From contig PAFB01000116.1 in assembly GCA_002700865.1 (NCBI GenBank), positions 1 through 14,537 on the forward strand: DNA of 14,537 bases. The letters are read 5' to 3'. The DNA comes from Rhodospirillaceae bacterium (GTDB taxonomy: Bacteria; Pseudomonadota; Alphaproteobacteria; UBA7985). Under the pieces are notes generated by a model. It saw only the letters and a program-made list of their open reading frames with translations. It was not told the DNA's origin and made no database searches. Shown here piece after piece: positions 6,920 through 14,406 of the stretch; within the stretch, counting starts at the first letter, position 1, and every line of letters begins with the position of its first letter. A program made the position numbers and the translations under genes.

Positions 6920-7764
6920 GTTTTGCCCGACAGTTCCGCATTGCGCCGCTCACCGTCTGCCATCGCCTCGGGAAACAGGTCTGGCAGGCCACGACCCGGG
7001 GCCATCAGCACGTCCAGCGCGGCTTGGGTGACACCGCCGGGACTGGTCACCCGCCGGCGCAACTCGGCGGCATCAATTTCCGGCTGCTGATCAGCGAGCA
7101 GAGCAGCGCCGTAGACTGTTTGCCGCGCGGCCAGTTTGGCCTCTTCGGGGGTCAGGCCCGTTTTTTCGGCTGCGGCTGCAATGCACTCGATCAGCAGGAA
7201 CACGTAAGCCGGACCGCTGCCGGTCACACCCACCAGCGCGTCAATCTGCGCCTCGCGCTGCACCCAGATGCAGGCACCGACCGCGCTGAGCATCACTTCG
7301 CCCAAGGTCGCCAGATCGTCGCTGACAGCCGCATTCTTGAACAACAAACTCATACCAGCGCCCACGGCGGAAGGCGTGTTGGGCATGACCCGAATCAGCG
7401 GGGTCGAGGGCCCAAACCAAGCCTCATAGGAGGCAAGGCCCACACCAGCAGCGATTGAAATCACGCCCGCACCGGACCGGCGGACCATCTCCACATAACC
7501 AGCGGCGACAGCCTCCATGACCTGTGGCTTTACCGCCAGCATTACCATCGCGGGGGCCAGTGTCGGGGCGAGGTCGGTGACGGCGGCGTAGCAGGCGACA
7601 CCGCTGGGCGCTGAGCCCGCTTCGGCCATAACGGGGTCAACGATCACCACAGCATCAGGCGACAAGCCGGAACGCAGCCATCCATTCAACAGCGCACCGC
7701 CCATATTGCCGCAACCGGCCAGGATCAGAGGATTTTCGGGGCTAAAAGCAGATAAATCAGTCAT
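6916..7764 (-). CDS. proC: Pyrroline-5-carboxylate reductase
   Basis: ProC makes L-proline from pyrroline-5-carboxylate using NAD(P)H, the last step of proline synthesis. The 282-residue protein has the N-terminal dinucleotide-binding turn GCGNMGG (17-23), the central VMPNTPSAVGAGM stretch, GSGPAYVF, and the C-terminal family signature around RRVTSPGGVTQAALDVL. Its length is slightly above the E. coli enzyme (269). The ATG at 7764 has no good Shine-Dalgarno sequence; it lies 39 bases after the stop of the YbjN-family gene on the same strand, so expression from that upstream transcript is likely. The 3' end shares a CTAG with plsY, with no spacer between the converging genes. Confidence 0.96.
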   Translation of the reverse strand: MTDLSAFSPENPLILAGCGNMGGALLNGWLRSGLSPDAVVIVDPVMAEAGSAPSGVACYAAVTDLAPTLAPAMVMLAVKPQVMEAVAAGYVEMVRRSGAGVISIAAGVGLASYEAWFGPSTPLIRVMPNTPSAVGAGMSLLFKNAAVSDDLATLGEVMLSAVGACIWVQREAQIDALVGVTGSGPAYVFLLIECIAAAAEKTGLTPEEAKLAARQTVYGAALLADQQPEIDAAELRRRVTSPGGVTQAALDVLMAPGRGLPDLFPEAMADGERRNAELSGKT

Positions 7765-7803
7765 GTATCAGGACATGCCAGACGAATGACAGCGGGAAAA
7801 GCC

Positions 7804-8313
7804 CTAAGCTTCGCCCTGGGTTTCCAGCAGGGATGCTGCAAGGGCGTCCTGAGGGTTGCGACCGCCCCAGATGACAAACTGGAACGACGGATAAAACCGG
7901 TCGCATTCGCCGACCGCCACATCGACGAGATCTTCAATTTGTTCTTGGCTGACACCGCCGATACCGCGCAACAGCAGGGTATGCCGGAACATCAGTGAGG
8001 ATTCTTCGCGGGACAGCTCAAAGTGGCCCACCCAAAGACGCGAGTTGACCTCGGCCAACAGCGTGTTGATTTCCTGATTGAGCCGCGCCGGAGCGCGCAT
8101 TTCGAGCATGCAGGTTGTGTGCAGAGCCTGAACGTCACCCTGCCAGAAGCAATGCAACTGATAGGTTGCCCACTGACCGGGGCAGGCGATGACAAGTTCG
8201 GCTTCGCTTGGGCGGGCGATGGACCAGTCGCTCTCGCCCGAGAGCATTTCTTCGAGTGCGTCGATCGGATTAAGGATCTCCTCGCGCGCAAAATCCATGC
8301 GTGAAAACGCCAT
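7804..8313 (-). CDS. YbjN-domain protein
   Basis: A 169-residue soluble protein of the YbjN family (type III secretion chaperone-like fold), widespread in Alphaproteobacteria; molecular function is not established. Family landmarks include NPIDALEEML near the N-terminus, WATYQLHCFW, LLAEVNSRLWVGHFEL, MFRHTLLLRG and the closing FQFVIWGGRNPQDALAASLL before ETQGEA. The frame is open to a GTG at 8367, but that start lacks a ribosome site. The ATG at 8313 has GGGGAC upstream and gives an N-terminus of family-like length, so it is preferred; the ATG at 8298 is a further option. It precedes proC by 39 bases, probably as an operon. A perfect DnaA box lies 58 bases upstream of the start. Confidence 0.88.
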   Translation of the reverse strand: MAFSRMDFAREEILNPIDALEEMLSGESDWSIARPSEAELVIACPGQWATYQLHCFWQGDVQALHTTCMLEMRAPARLNQEINTLLAEVNSRLWVGHFELSREESSLMFRHTLLLRGIGGVSQEQIEDLVDVAVGECDRFYPSFQFVIWGGRNPQDALAASLLETQGEA

Positions 8314-8370
8314 CGATTTAGGTCCCCAACAACTCACGTTCGTTTTTGGCCCGAAGGCTTTGTTCACATC

Positions 8371-8379
8371 TGTGGATAA
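8371..8379 (-). promoter_or_regulatory. Perfect DnaA box (TTATCCACA)
   Basis: The minus strand reads TTATCCACA, the exact high-affinity DnaA consensus. It is 58 bases upstream of the preferred YbjN-gene start, inside an AT-rich gap. A single perfect box can be a DnaA-regulated promoter site, part of an origin, or chance. Confidence 0.55.
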
Positions 8380-8579
8380 CTTCGTTAAGCGACTTTACTG
8401 AAGCTGATTACCCACGCATTCGGACTTAACCTGTGCCCGGATTATGCGACTAGTTCTGCTATTGGTATCTCAAATCACCGAGTCGAAGTCTAGAGCACAG
8501 CAAGAATTAATTGCTCACAAGCTCTGTGGAGCGTTCGGTAATAATCCAAGAAATGACCTTTGCTCTTGGGGATAAACGC

Positions 8580-8602
8580 AAAAAAGGCTGTGAAAACAGA
8601 CC
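8580..8602 (-). terminator. Intrinsic terminator of ubiK
   Basis: On the minus strand GG-T-CTGT (8602-8588 outer arm to inner) pairs as CTGT/ACAG with a TTTC loop, extended by a GG/CC pair around one bulged base, and is followed directly by six T residues (8585-8580). It lies about 25 bases after the ubiK stop. A second small hairpin, GACGC-AAAA-GCGTC (8625-8612), sits just before it and may add to it. Confidence 0.65.
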
Positions 8603-8626
8603 AGCAAAATCGACGCTTTTGCGTCA

Positions 8627-8878
8627 CTATTTCTCAGATAATTTTGCTTCGAGTTCGTCGAGTCGCTTTTTTAGGGTCTCGTTCTCTTCCCGCGCCGTCC
8701 GGGCCATTTCACGAACCACCTCAAAGTCTTCCCGCGGCACGACATCCATGTCAGCGAGAACGGACTCCATCCGCTGTTTGATTAGGGTCTCAACCTCACT
8801 ACGCGCACCGGCAAACGTGCCAGCCGCGCCGTTTGCCAGGCGGGCGAGGTCATCGAAGAAGCGGTATTGCGTCTGCAT
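8627..8878 (-). CDS. ubiK: UbiK/BMFP-family ubiquinone biosynthesis accessory factor
   Basis: An 83-residue protein of the BMFP (formerly DUF526) family. In enterobacteria UbiK supports aerobic ubiquinone synthesis with UbiJ. The N-terminal half (FFDDLARLANGAAGTFAGAR, about residues 7-26) is the amphipathic family region, VVPREDFEVV (46-55) is the conserved turn, and the C-terminal third (ENETLKKRLDELEAKL) is a short coiled coil expected to oligomerise. ATG at 8878 follows AAGGA at a slightly long spacing. It is divergent from lgt and has its own promoter and terminator candidates, so it is probably monocistronic. Family membership is firm; the ubiquinone role here is by homology. Confidence 0.88.
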   Translation of the reverse strand: MQTQYRFFDDLARLANGAAGTFAGARSEVETLIKQRMESVLADMDVVPREDFEVVREMARTAREENETLKKRLDELEAKLSEK

Positions 8879-8919
8879 GGTGGGGGGTCCTTATCAATTA
8901 AACGCGTCGATACCGTCTT

Positions 8920-8950
8920 ATATAGCATGATGCCTTCCACTCGCCACAGG
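8920..8950 (-). promoter_or_regulatory. Candidate ubiK promoter
   Basis: The minus strand carries CTATAT at 8925-8920, the typical alphaproteobacterial -10 element. A weak TGTGGC-like -35 lies 17 bases upstream. Transcription would begin near 8913, giving a leader of about 35 bases before the ubiK ATG. Confidence 0.4.
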
Positions 8951-8998
8951 CTCGACATAGAAGAAGGGCACCGCGCATTTCAGCCCTGAGAGAAATCA

Positions 8999-9892
8999 AT
9001 GGAATTCATGTCTGGCGGGGCTTTGCCCCTTTTGGCCGAGATACCCTTCCCGCAAATCGACCCCGTGCTGGTTAGCATCGGCCCCATACCGATCCGGTGG
9101 TATTCGCTGGCCTACATCGCCGGGTTGATCCTGGGTTATCTATGGGTCCGCGCCAATTTGTCCCGGACGCAAACCGTTCAGGCCCGTGCCATGGACGATC
9201 TGTTTTTGTGGATCATCGTTGGCGTGGTGGCCGGAGGACGCCTTGGGTCTGTGCTGTTTTATGGCTTCCAACAGGACCCGCAACGCTATCTGAGCGATCC
9301 CATGGCCTGGCTTTCGGTCTGGGATGGCGGGATGTCGTTTCACGGTGGGTTTCTCGGTGTGTTGCTGGCGGTCATCATCTGGTCACGCTTCAACCGTGGA
9401 ACGCAGTTTTGGGAAGTGACTGACCTGCTCGCCATTTCCGCGCCCATCGGGCTGTTTTTTGGCCGAATTGCCAACTTCATTAACGGCGAGCTCTACGGTC
9501 GCCCGACAGACCTGCCGTGGGCCATGCGGTTCCCGACATATGGACCCACGGGACAGCGCGATCAGTGGACCGAGCCGCGCCATCCCAGCCAGCTCTATGA
9601 GAGTTTTCTCGAAGGTCTGGTGCTGCTGGTCGTGCTCAACCTGCTATGGCGCAATGCGGCAATTCGGGCGCAGGCAGGGATGGTGACAGGCGGTTTCATC
9701 GCTGGATATGGCTTTTTCCGCTTTATGGTGGAGTTCGTCCGTAAGCCCGACAACGGCATCGAAGCCGGCTTCTTCACCTTTGCCGGGCTTGGGGGCTTTA
9801 CCACGGGTCAGGAACTGTCGTTTCCTATGATCGTCATCGGCATTGCCATTATCCTATGGCGGCGCACCGTAAACCCTGTGAAAGCCCCATGA
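8999..9892 (+). CDS. lgt: Prolipoprotein diacylglyceryl transferase
   Basis: Lgt transfers diacylglycerol from phosphatidylglycerol to the lipobox cysteine of prolipoproteins in the inner membrane, the first step of lipoprotein maturation. The 297-residue protein is strongly hydrophobic (about seven membrane segments) and carries the family motifs VAGGRLGSVLFY (78-89), GGMSFHGG with the essential His at 115, the Lgt signature GRIANFINGE with Arg156, HPSQLYE (195-201) and FRFMVEFVRKPD with Arg241. ATG at 8999 is chosen; ATG at 9008 is an alternative, and TGAGAG gives a modest ribosome site. Its TGA overlaps the next gene's ATG in an ATGA, the first of two such overlaps in this operon. The EF-hand lipoprotein in this window would be one client. 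Confidence 0.98.
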   Translation: MEFMSGGALPLLAEIPFPQIDPVLVSIGPIPIRWYSLAYIAGLILGYLWVRANLSRTQTVQARAMDDLFLWIIVGVVAGGRLGSVLFYGFQQDPQRYLSDPMAWLSVWDGGMSFHGGFLGVLLAVIIWSRFNRGTQFWEVTDLLAISAPIGLFFGRIANFINGELYGRPTDLPWAMRFPTYGPTGQRDQWTEPRHPSQLYESFLEGLVLLVVLNLLWRNAAIRAQAGMVTGGFIAGYGFFRFMVEFVRKPDNGIEAGFFTFAGLGGFTTGQELSFPMIVIGIAIILWRRTVNPVKAP

Positions 9893-11016
9893 ACACCCCT
9901 GCTGACCATCCCTCGTCGTCGTCTTCAACCCCGCTGACCGAGCTGCTTAAGGCACAAATCCGGGCGACGGGACCGTTGACGGTGCCGGAGTTTATGACGC
10001 TGGCTCTGCAGCACCCTGAGCACGGCTATTATCGCCGTCAGGAAGCGGTCGGAGCGGCGGGTGATTTTGTGACGGCACCGGAAATCAGTCAGGTTTTCGG
10101 GGAGCTGATTGGCCTGTGGCTGGTGCAGCGCTGGATCGATCTGGGCCAACCGTCGCGCTTCCTGCTGGTTGAATTGGGGCCGGGCAAGGGAACGCTCATG
10201 GCCGACGCCTTGCGCGCTGCGAGTGCGCTGCCGGGGTTTTTGCCAGCCATGGACCTGGTTTTGGTCGAGACCAACCAGACTTTGCGAAAGGCACAGGCTG
10301 AGCAGCTTTCGGCTTATGCCCCGCGCTGGTTGGAAAGCCTTGGCGAGCTTGAACCGACTGCGCCGCTGCTGGTCATCGGGAATGAGTTCATTGATGTCTT
10401 GCCAGCGGCGCAGTTCGCTGTTGCCAAGGGTGCTTGGTTTGAGCGGCTGGTCTCGACAACTGAGGCTGGCGGGCTCGGCTTTGTGCTCGGACAGCCCAAA
10501 ACCCCAGTCCTGCCCTTGCTGCCTGAACCCAAAGATGGACAATTCTTTGAGGTCATGCCGTCGCTGCCTAGTTTTTTCAAAGACTTAAGCGCCCTCTTCA
10601 CCGCTCACGCCGGCTCAGCGCTGTTTATCGACTACGCCCACGAAAATAGGGGCTCGGCCTGGAGCCTGCAGGCGGTTCGGCAGCATGAAAAGGTCGATCC
10701 CCTCGACGCCATCGGGGACGCCGACTTAACAACGCTGGTGGATTTCGAGGCGGCTACGACGTTCGCCCGAGAGGCTGGAATGACCGTGCCGCCATCGGTG
10801 ACGCAGCGCGACTTCCTGCTGGTGCTTGGCGCCTGGCAGCGTTTTGAGATGCTGGCCGAAAGTGCGCCCGATGACGCCCCGGCTCTTTTGCAGTCGCTGC
10901 AACGGTTGGTCGGCAAGGATAAGATGGGCCATCGGTTCAAAGCCTGGACGTGCCATTACCCGCCAACGCTTCCCGCGCCGGCCGGTTTCCCGAGCCCGGA
11001 AAGCGAGCAACAATGA
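9889..11016 (+). CDS. MidA/NDUFAF7-type SAM-dependent methyltransferase
   Basis: A 375-residue class I SAM methyltransferase of the MidA (DUF185) family. The mitochondrial homologue NDUFAF7 dimethylates an arginine of complex I subunit NDUFS2 during assembly; the bacterial target is presumed similar but unproven. Motifs: GDFVTAPEIS (58-67), the SAM-binding LLVELGPGKG (92-101), the hallmark GNEFIDVLPAAQF (164-176, usually NEFFDALP) and ALFIDYAHE. An N-terminal Ser/Pro-rich stretch (8-14) is variable. The frame is open to ATG 9856 inside lgt, but ATG 9889, which overlaps the lgt stop as ATGA, is preferred and suggests translational coupling. The 3' end overlaps pgeF the same way. Confidence 0.92.
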   Translation: MNTPADHPSSSSSTPLTELLKAQIRATGPLTVPEFMTLALQHPEHGYYRRQEAVGAAGDFVTAPEISQVFGELIGLWLVQRWIDLGQPSRFLLVELGPGKGTLMADALRAASALPGFLPAMDLVLVETNQTLRKAQAEQLSAYAPRWLESLGELEPTAPLLVIGNEFIDVLPAAQFAVAKGAWFERLVSTTEAGGLGFVLGQPKTPVLPLLPEPKDGQFFEVMPSLPSFFKDLSALFTAHAGSALFIDYAHENRGSAWSLQAVRQHEKVDPLDAIGDADLTTLVDFEAATTFAREAGMTVPPSVTQRDFLLVLGAWQRFEMLAESAPDDAPALLQSLQRLVGKDKMGHRFKAWTCHYPPTLPAPAGFPSPESEQQ

Positions 11017-11801
11017 TCAGTTTACCCGACCAAACACCGCCTTTCCTGACCGCGGGCCTTTTGCAGCGTGACGCGGCTGTGCATGGGTTCTTCACCCGGC
11101 AGGGTGGGGTTAGCTGGGGTCGGGGTGACTTGAATTGCGGCCTTGGTGCCGATGATGCGCCAGAACACGTGACGGAGAACCGCGACCGGGTGCGCCGGGC
11201 CTTGGGCGCCAAGCGGTTGGTTTCGCTGTACCAAGTGCACTCAGCCGACGTTGTTACGCTGACCGAGACCCCGGACTGGGACCGTGGCCCAAAGGCAGAT
11301 GCCATGGTGACCAATGTTCCTGGTCTCGCGCTGGGTGTGCTGTCCGCCGACTGCGGTGCCATTCTTGCCATAGACCGTGAGGCTGGGGTGGTAGCAAGCG
11401 CGCATTCGGGCTGGAAGGGGACGGCACAGAACATCGCGCAGGCAACCATCCGCGCCATGGTCGAACTGGGCGCGCGACGCGAGCGGATTGCTGTGGCACT
11501 GGGTCCCATGATCCGGCAGGTAAGCTACGAAGTCGGCCCCGACTTCCCTGACTTTTTCGCCGACAGCGTCCCCGACCCCCACCGGTTTTTCACCCCGGCG
11601 CACAAGCCGGGTCACTTCATGGGCGACATTGCCGGGATCATTGCCGCGCAAATCCAAGTGGAAGGGATCGAGCGGTTTGAGGACATCGGCGGCGATACTT
11701 ACGCCGACCCGGCGCGTTTCTTCTCCGCCCGACGGGGGTTTCACAGCGGGGAGCCGGATTATGGGCGACTAATCTCCGCGATTATGCTGCCTTTGGGGTG
11801 A
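11013..11801 (+). CDS. pgeF: Peptidoglycan editing factor PgeF (YfiH/laccase-domain family)
   Basis: A 262-residue member of the YfiH family. In E. coli PgeF prevents misincorporation of L-Ser for L-Ala in peptidoglycan precursors; related proteins show purine-nucleoside or polyphenol oxidase activities. The zinc/copper-site residues are visible: H76 in YQVHSADV, C114 in LSADCGA and H131 in SAHSGWKGT. The entry motif HGFFTRQGGVS (24-34) and closing FFSARR...YGRLISA are also typical. The frame is open upstream to 10950, but ATG 11013 overlaps the methyltransferase stop as ATGA and has GGAAAG upstream, so it is chosen. Third gene of the lgt operon; no clear terminator follows. Confidence 0.94.
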   Translation: MISLPDQTPPFLTAGLLQRDAAVHGFFTRQGGVSWGRGDLNCGLGADDAPEHVTENRDRVRRALGAKRLVSLYQVHSADVVTLTETPDWDRGPKADAMVTNVPGLALGVLSADCGAILAIDREAGVVASAHSGWKGTAQNIAQATIRAMVELGARRERIAVALGPMIRQVSYEVGPDFPDFFADSVPDPHRFFTPAHKPGHFMGDIAGIIAAQIQVEGIERFEDIGGDTYADPARFFSARRGFHSGEPDYGRLISAIMLPLG

Positions 11802-11872
11802 TTGCGCGTCGCTGCTGCCCTGAACTTGCAGGAATCGCATGCCCGCGTCGTGACATTGCGGCGGCGGTTGCG

Positions 11873-11901
11873 TTGACCTTGCGGCTGAGTCTGAGCTAAA
11901 C
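11873..11901 (+). promoter_or_regulatory. Candidate sigma-70 promoter for prs
   Basis: TTGACC (11873-11878) and CTAAAC (11896-11901) are separated by exactly 17 bases, close to the alphaproteobacterial housekeeping consensus. A start near 11908 would give a leader of about 70 bases before the chosen prs start. Confidence 0.5.
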
Positions 11902-11979
11902 CACGGTCATTGAACACTTTCTTGGTGCCAGATGTCGTTGCTTTCTGCGGCGAGCATTCTCGGAGCCGGAGCGATGACC

Positions 11980-12921
11980 ATGCGTATCTTGAGCTGCAAT
12001 GCCAATCGTCCGTTGGCGGAGGCAATTTCGCACTATCTTGATGTCCGTTTGACACAGGCAGAAGTGCGGCGTTTCAACGACAAAGAAATCTACGTTGAGA
12101 TCCAAGAGAATGTCCGCGGTGAGGACGTCTTCCTGATCCAGCCAACCAGCTACCCGGCCAACGACCACCTGATGGAGTTGCTGGTGGCGATTGATGCTTT
12201 ACGCCGGGGGTCTGCAGGTCGGATCACGGCGGTGATCCCCTACTACGGTTACGCGCGCCAAGACCGCAAAAGCTCCCCGCGCTCGCCGATTTCGGCGCGT
12301 CTGGTGGCCAACCTGATTGAAACGGCCGGCGCAGACCGGGTTCTGACGATGGACCTGCACGCGGGTCAGATTCAGGGCTTTTTTGACATTCCGACAGATA
12401 ACCTGTTCGCCGCGCCCATGTTTGCGCAGGAAATCCGCCGCTTGCACCGCGACGATTGCTCCAACGTGATGATCGTTTCGCCTGATGTTGGCGGTGTGGT
12501 TCGGGCGCGTGCCGTGGCCAAGGCGATCGAAGTTGACCTGGCCATCATCGACAAGCGCCGCCCAAAGGCTGGCGTGGCTGAAGTCATGAACGTGATCGGC
12601 GAAGTCGAAGGCAAGCACTGTGTCCTTATTGATGATATAGTCGATACCGCCGGGACGCTGTGCAAAGCCGCAGACGCTTTGGTCAAGAATGGCGCGCTGT
12701 CGGTATCCGCCTTTGCAACCCATGGCGTGCTATCCGGCCCTGCGGTTTCAAACATTGACGCTTCGACCATCAGTGAGGTGGTCGTGACGGATTCCATCCA
12801 ACCTTCTGAGGCTGTCGTCGCCTGCGAGAAAATTCGCGCCATGACGACCGCGGAGTTGTTGGGTGAAGCCATTCGCCGCGTCTCGAACGAAGAGTCCGTT
12901 TCGACCCTCTTCAACATGTAA
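11980..12921 (+). CDS. prs: Ribose-phosphate pyrophosphokinase (PRPP synthetase)
   Basis: Prs makes PRPP from ribose-5-phosphate and ATP, feeding purine, pyrimidine, histidine, tryptophan and NAD synthesis. From the chosen start it is 313 residues, the normal class I length. Visible: FNDKE (32-36), PYYGYARQDRK (87-97), MDLHAGQ with His127, the flexible loop KRRPKAG (192-198) and the PRPP loop DDIVDTAGT (218-226). The frame opens at ATG 11932, but homologues begin at MRILSCNANRPL. ATG 11980 has GGAG eight bases upstream and ATG 11974 has another GGAG at the same spacing, so the start could be two codons earlier. A strong hairpin follows the stop. Confidence 0.97.
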   Translation: MRILSCNANRPLAEAISHYLDVRLTQAEVRRFNDKEIYVEIQENVRGEDVFLIQPTSYPANDHLMELLVAIDALRRGSAGRITAVIPYYGYARQDRKSSPRSPISARLVANLIETAGADRVLTMDLHAGQIQGFFDIPTDNLFAAPMFAQEIRRLHRDDCSNVMIVSPDVGGVVRARAVAKAIEVDLAIIDKRRPKAGVAEVMNVIGEVEGKHCVLIDDIVDTAGTLCKAADALVKNGALSVSAFATHGVLSGPAVSNIDASTISEVVVTDSIQPSEAVVACEKIRAMTTAELLGEAIRRVSNEESVSTLFNM

Positions 12922-12949
12922 GCCAGTCGCGCACCCGCGCACGACTGGC
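12922..12949 (+). terminator. Strong GC-rich hairpin after prs, possible attenuating terminator
   Basis: GCCAGTCG (12922-12929) pairs perfectly with CGACTGGC (12942-12949), with a possible inner CGC/GCG extension. It starts one base after the prs stop. It is followed by seven C residues and TTATA rather than a T-run, so it may be an mRNA 3'-end stabiliser or a leaky terminator lowering read-through into rplY. Confidence 0.5.
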
Positions 12950-12997
12950 CCCCCCTTATACCCAAGACTGAATTCTGTATTTGAAGGAGACTCCATC

Positions 12998-13627
12998 ATG
13001 GAAATCGCAATGACCATTCCGGCCAAGCCAAAATCAGGCGCTGGCAAAACTGCTGCTAAAGCGGCCCGCTACGAAGGTCTGGTGCCGGCTGTCATTTACG
13101 GCGGCAACGCCGACCCTGAGATGGTTGCCATTGACCCCCGTCCGATCTGGAAGGGCCTGAACGAACGTGGCTTCTTCGCCAAAGTCATGGCGCTGGAAGT
13201 TGACGGCAACACCATCAACGTTCTGCCGCGTGACATCCAGTTTGATCGCGTGACCGACCAGCCGATCCACGTTGATTTCATGCGCGTCGACGCTGACACC
13301 GTGGTTAAGGTGAAGGTTCCGGTCGATTTCGTGAACGAGATGGACTCTCCCGGCCTGAAGCGTGGCGCGGTTCTGAACGTCGTTCGTCACTCGGTTGAAG
13401 TCCGCTGCAAAGCGGGTGAAATCCCAACCAAGTTCGATGCCGACCTGACCGGTCTGCAGATTAACGACGCTGTGAAGTACTCCATGGTGCAGGTATCGGG
13501 CAACGTGACCCCGACAATCGTGGGACGAGACTTCGTCATCGCGACAGTGACTGCGCCTTCGGCTCTGAAGCGTCAGATGATGGACGCGGCAGCGGCTGGC
13601 GAGGGCGACGCACAAGCAGAAGAGTAA
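12998..13627 (+). CDS. rplY: 50S ribosomal protein L25/Ctc family
   Basis: A 209-residue long-form L25 (Ctc/TL5 type) that binds 5S rRNA. The N-terminal 5S-binding domain holds the basic GAGKTAAKAARYEGLVPAVIYGG start (family signature near residues 14-36), and the C-terminal TL5-like beta domain contains LPRDIQFDRVTDQPIHVDF. The tail is acidic (EGDAQAEE), as is common. The frame is open upstream to 12863 through the prs end, but ATG 12998 has AAGGAGA at proper spacing and gives the family N-terminus. pth begins 36 bases downstream; the rplY-pth-ychF order is well known in Alphaproteobacteria. Confidence 0.95.
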   Translation: MEIAMTIPAKPKSGAGKTAAKAARYEGLVPAVIYGGNADPEMVAIDPRPIWKGLNERGFFAKVMALEVDGNTINVLPRDIQFDRVTDQPIHVDFMRVDADTVVKVKVPVDFVNEMDSPGLKRGAVLNVVRHSVEVRCKAGEIPTKFDADLTGLQINDAVKYSMVQVSGNVTPTIVGRDFVIATVTAPSALKRQMMDAAAAGEGDAQAEE

Positions 13628-13663
13628 GGTTCTGCTGCGCGGCCGTGCTTTGGAGCATAGCGG

Positions 13664-14401
13664 ATGCAGGTTCTGGTTGGGCTGGGAAACCCCGGTCGGC
13701 AATACGAGGGTCATCGCCACAACGTCGGCTTCATGGCTCTCGACCTGATTGCGGCGCGCTATCACGCGCCCAAGTGGAAAGAGCGTGCAAACGCCCTGGT
13801 CTCCGAGTGCCGCATTGGGGGGGCAAAGGTCGTGCTGGTGAAGCCGCAGAGCTTCATGAACCGGTCCGGCCAACCCTTGCGCCATGTCCTCGACTTTTGG
13901 AAGCTGAAGGCTGACGCAGTGACCGTGTTCTACGACGAGCTGGATTTGCAGCCGGCGAAAATGCGCATCAAGCGTGGCGGCGGCTCAGGCGGGCACAACG
14001 GCATCAAGTCTCTTGACGCGCACATCGGGCAGAATTACCGCCGCGTGCGTATTGGCATCGGCCATCCGGGACATAAGGACCGGGTCGCGGGCTACGTGTT
14101 GCACGACTTTGGCCGCGAAGAGCGCGCCCGGTTGGATACGCTGCTGGCGTCAATGGCCGACAATCTCCAGCGCCTGCTCGACGGCGATGAAACCGGGTTT
14201 ATGAGCCTGTCGATGCAGGCCATGGTTCCTGACCGGAACAGCAGTCCGCCTCAGGGTGCCCGGGGTGGCTCGCCTGAGCCGAAAACCCGACCTGCCCCAC
14301 CGCCGCCCGCCACCATTGGAAAGGGCCCGCCGACAGCGTTGGGCGCTGCGCTTTCCCGGTTGTTGAACCGCAACGCCGATAAAAAGACAGACAAGGACTG
14401 A
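13664..14401 (+). CDS. pth: Peptidyl-tRNA hydrolase
   Basis: Pth releases tRNA from peptidyl-tRNA that drops off ribosomes. The 245-residue protein has all the known active-site residues: N9 and catalytic H19 in GLGNPG...HNVGF, N66 in PQSFMNRSG, D91 in YDELD, and N112 in GGSGGHNGIKS. The catalytic domain ends near residue 185; the remaining 60 residues are Pro/Gly-rich and end in a basic stretch, an extension frequent in alphaproteobacterial Pth and absent from the 194-residue E. coli enzyme. ATG 13664 has GGAG eight bases upstream. ychF begins six bases after the stop, so they are likely co-transcribed. Confidence 0.97.
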   Translation: MQVLVGLGNPGRQYEGHRHNVGFMALDLIAARYHAPKWKERANALVSECRIGGAKVVLVKPQSFMNRSGQPLRHVLDFWKLKADAVTVFYDELDLQPAKMRIKRGGGSGGHNGIKSLDAHIGQNYRRVRIGIGHPGHKDRVAGYVLHDFGREERARLDTLLASMADNLQRLLDGDETGFMSLSMQAMVPDRNSSPPQGARGGSPEPKTRPAPPPPATIGKGPPTALGAALSRLLNRNADKKTDKD

Positions 14402-14406
14402 GTCTC

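Larger units (their letters stand above)
8314..8626. other. AT-rich intergenic region upstream of the YbjN gene
   Basis: Counting 8341-8640 gives about 44% GC, against about 60% in sampled coding DNA. It holds a perfect DnaA box (8371-8379), a one-mismatch copy TGGGGATAA (8567-8575, same orientation), TTAA half-sites at 8385-8388 and 8426-8429, a palindromic AATTAATT core near 8505-8512, and the ubiK terminator (8580-8602). I see no gene and no clear promoter for the YbjN gene. It may be only a promoter region; an origin-like role is speculative. Confidence 0.6.

Noticed and set aside
8501..8520. lac-operator-like TTGTGAGCAATTAATT on the minus strand
   Set aside because: Only one arm resembles the operator and no LacI-family gene or sugar genes are nearby.
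8511..8930. Plus-strand open frame (139 codons) opposite ubiK
   Set aside because: The minus strand holds a clear UbiK-family protein with a terminator; the plus frame is Ser/Arg-rich with no motif.
13034..13885. Minus-strand open frame (283 codons) across rplY and pth
   Set aside because: It lies opposite two firmly identified genes and has the composition of a reverse-strand shadow.
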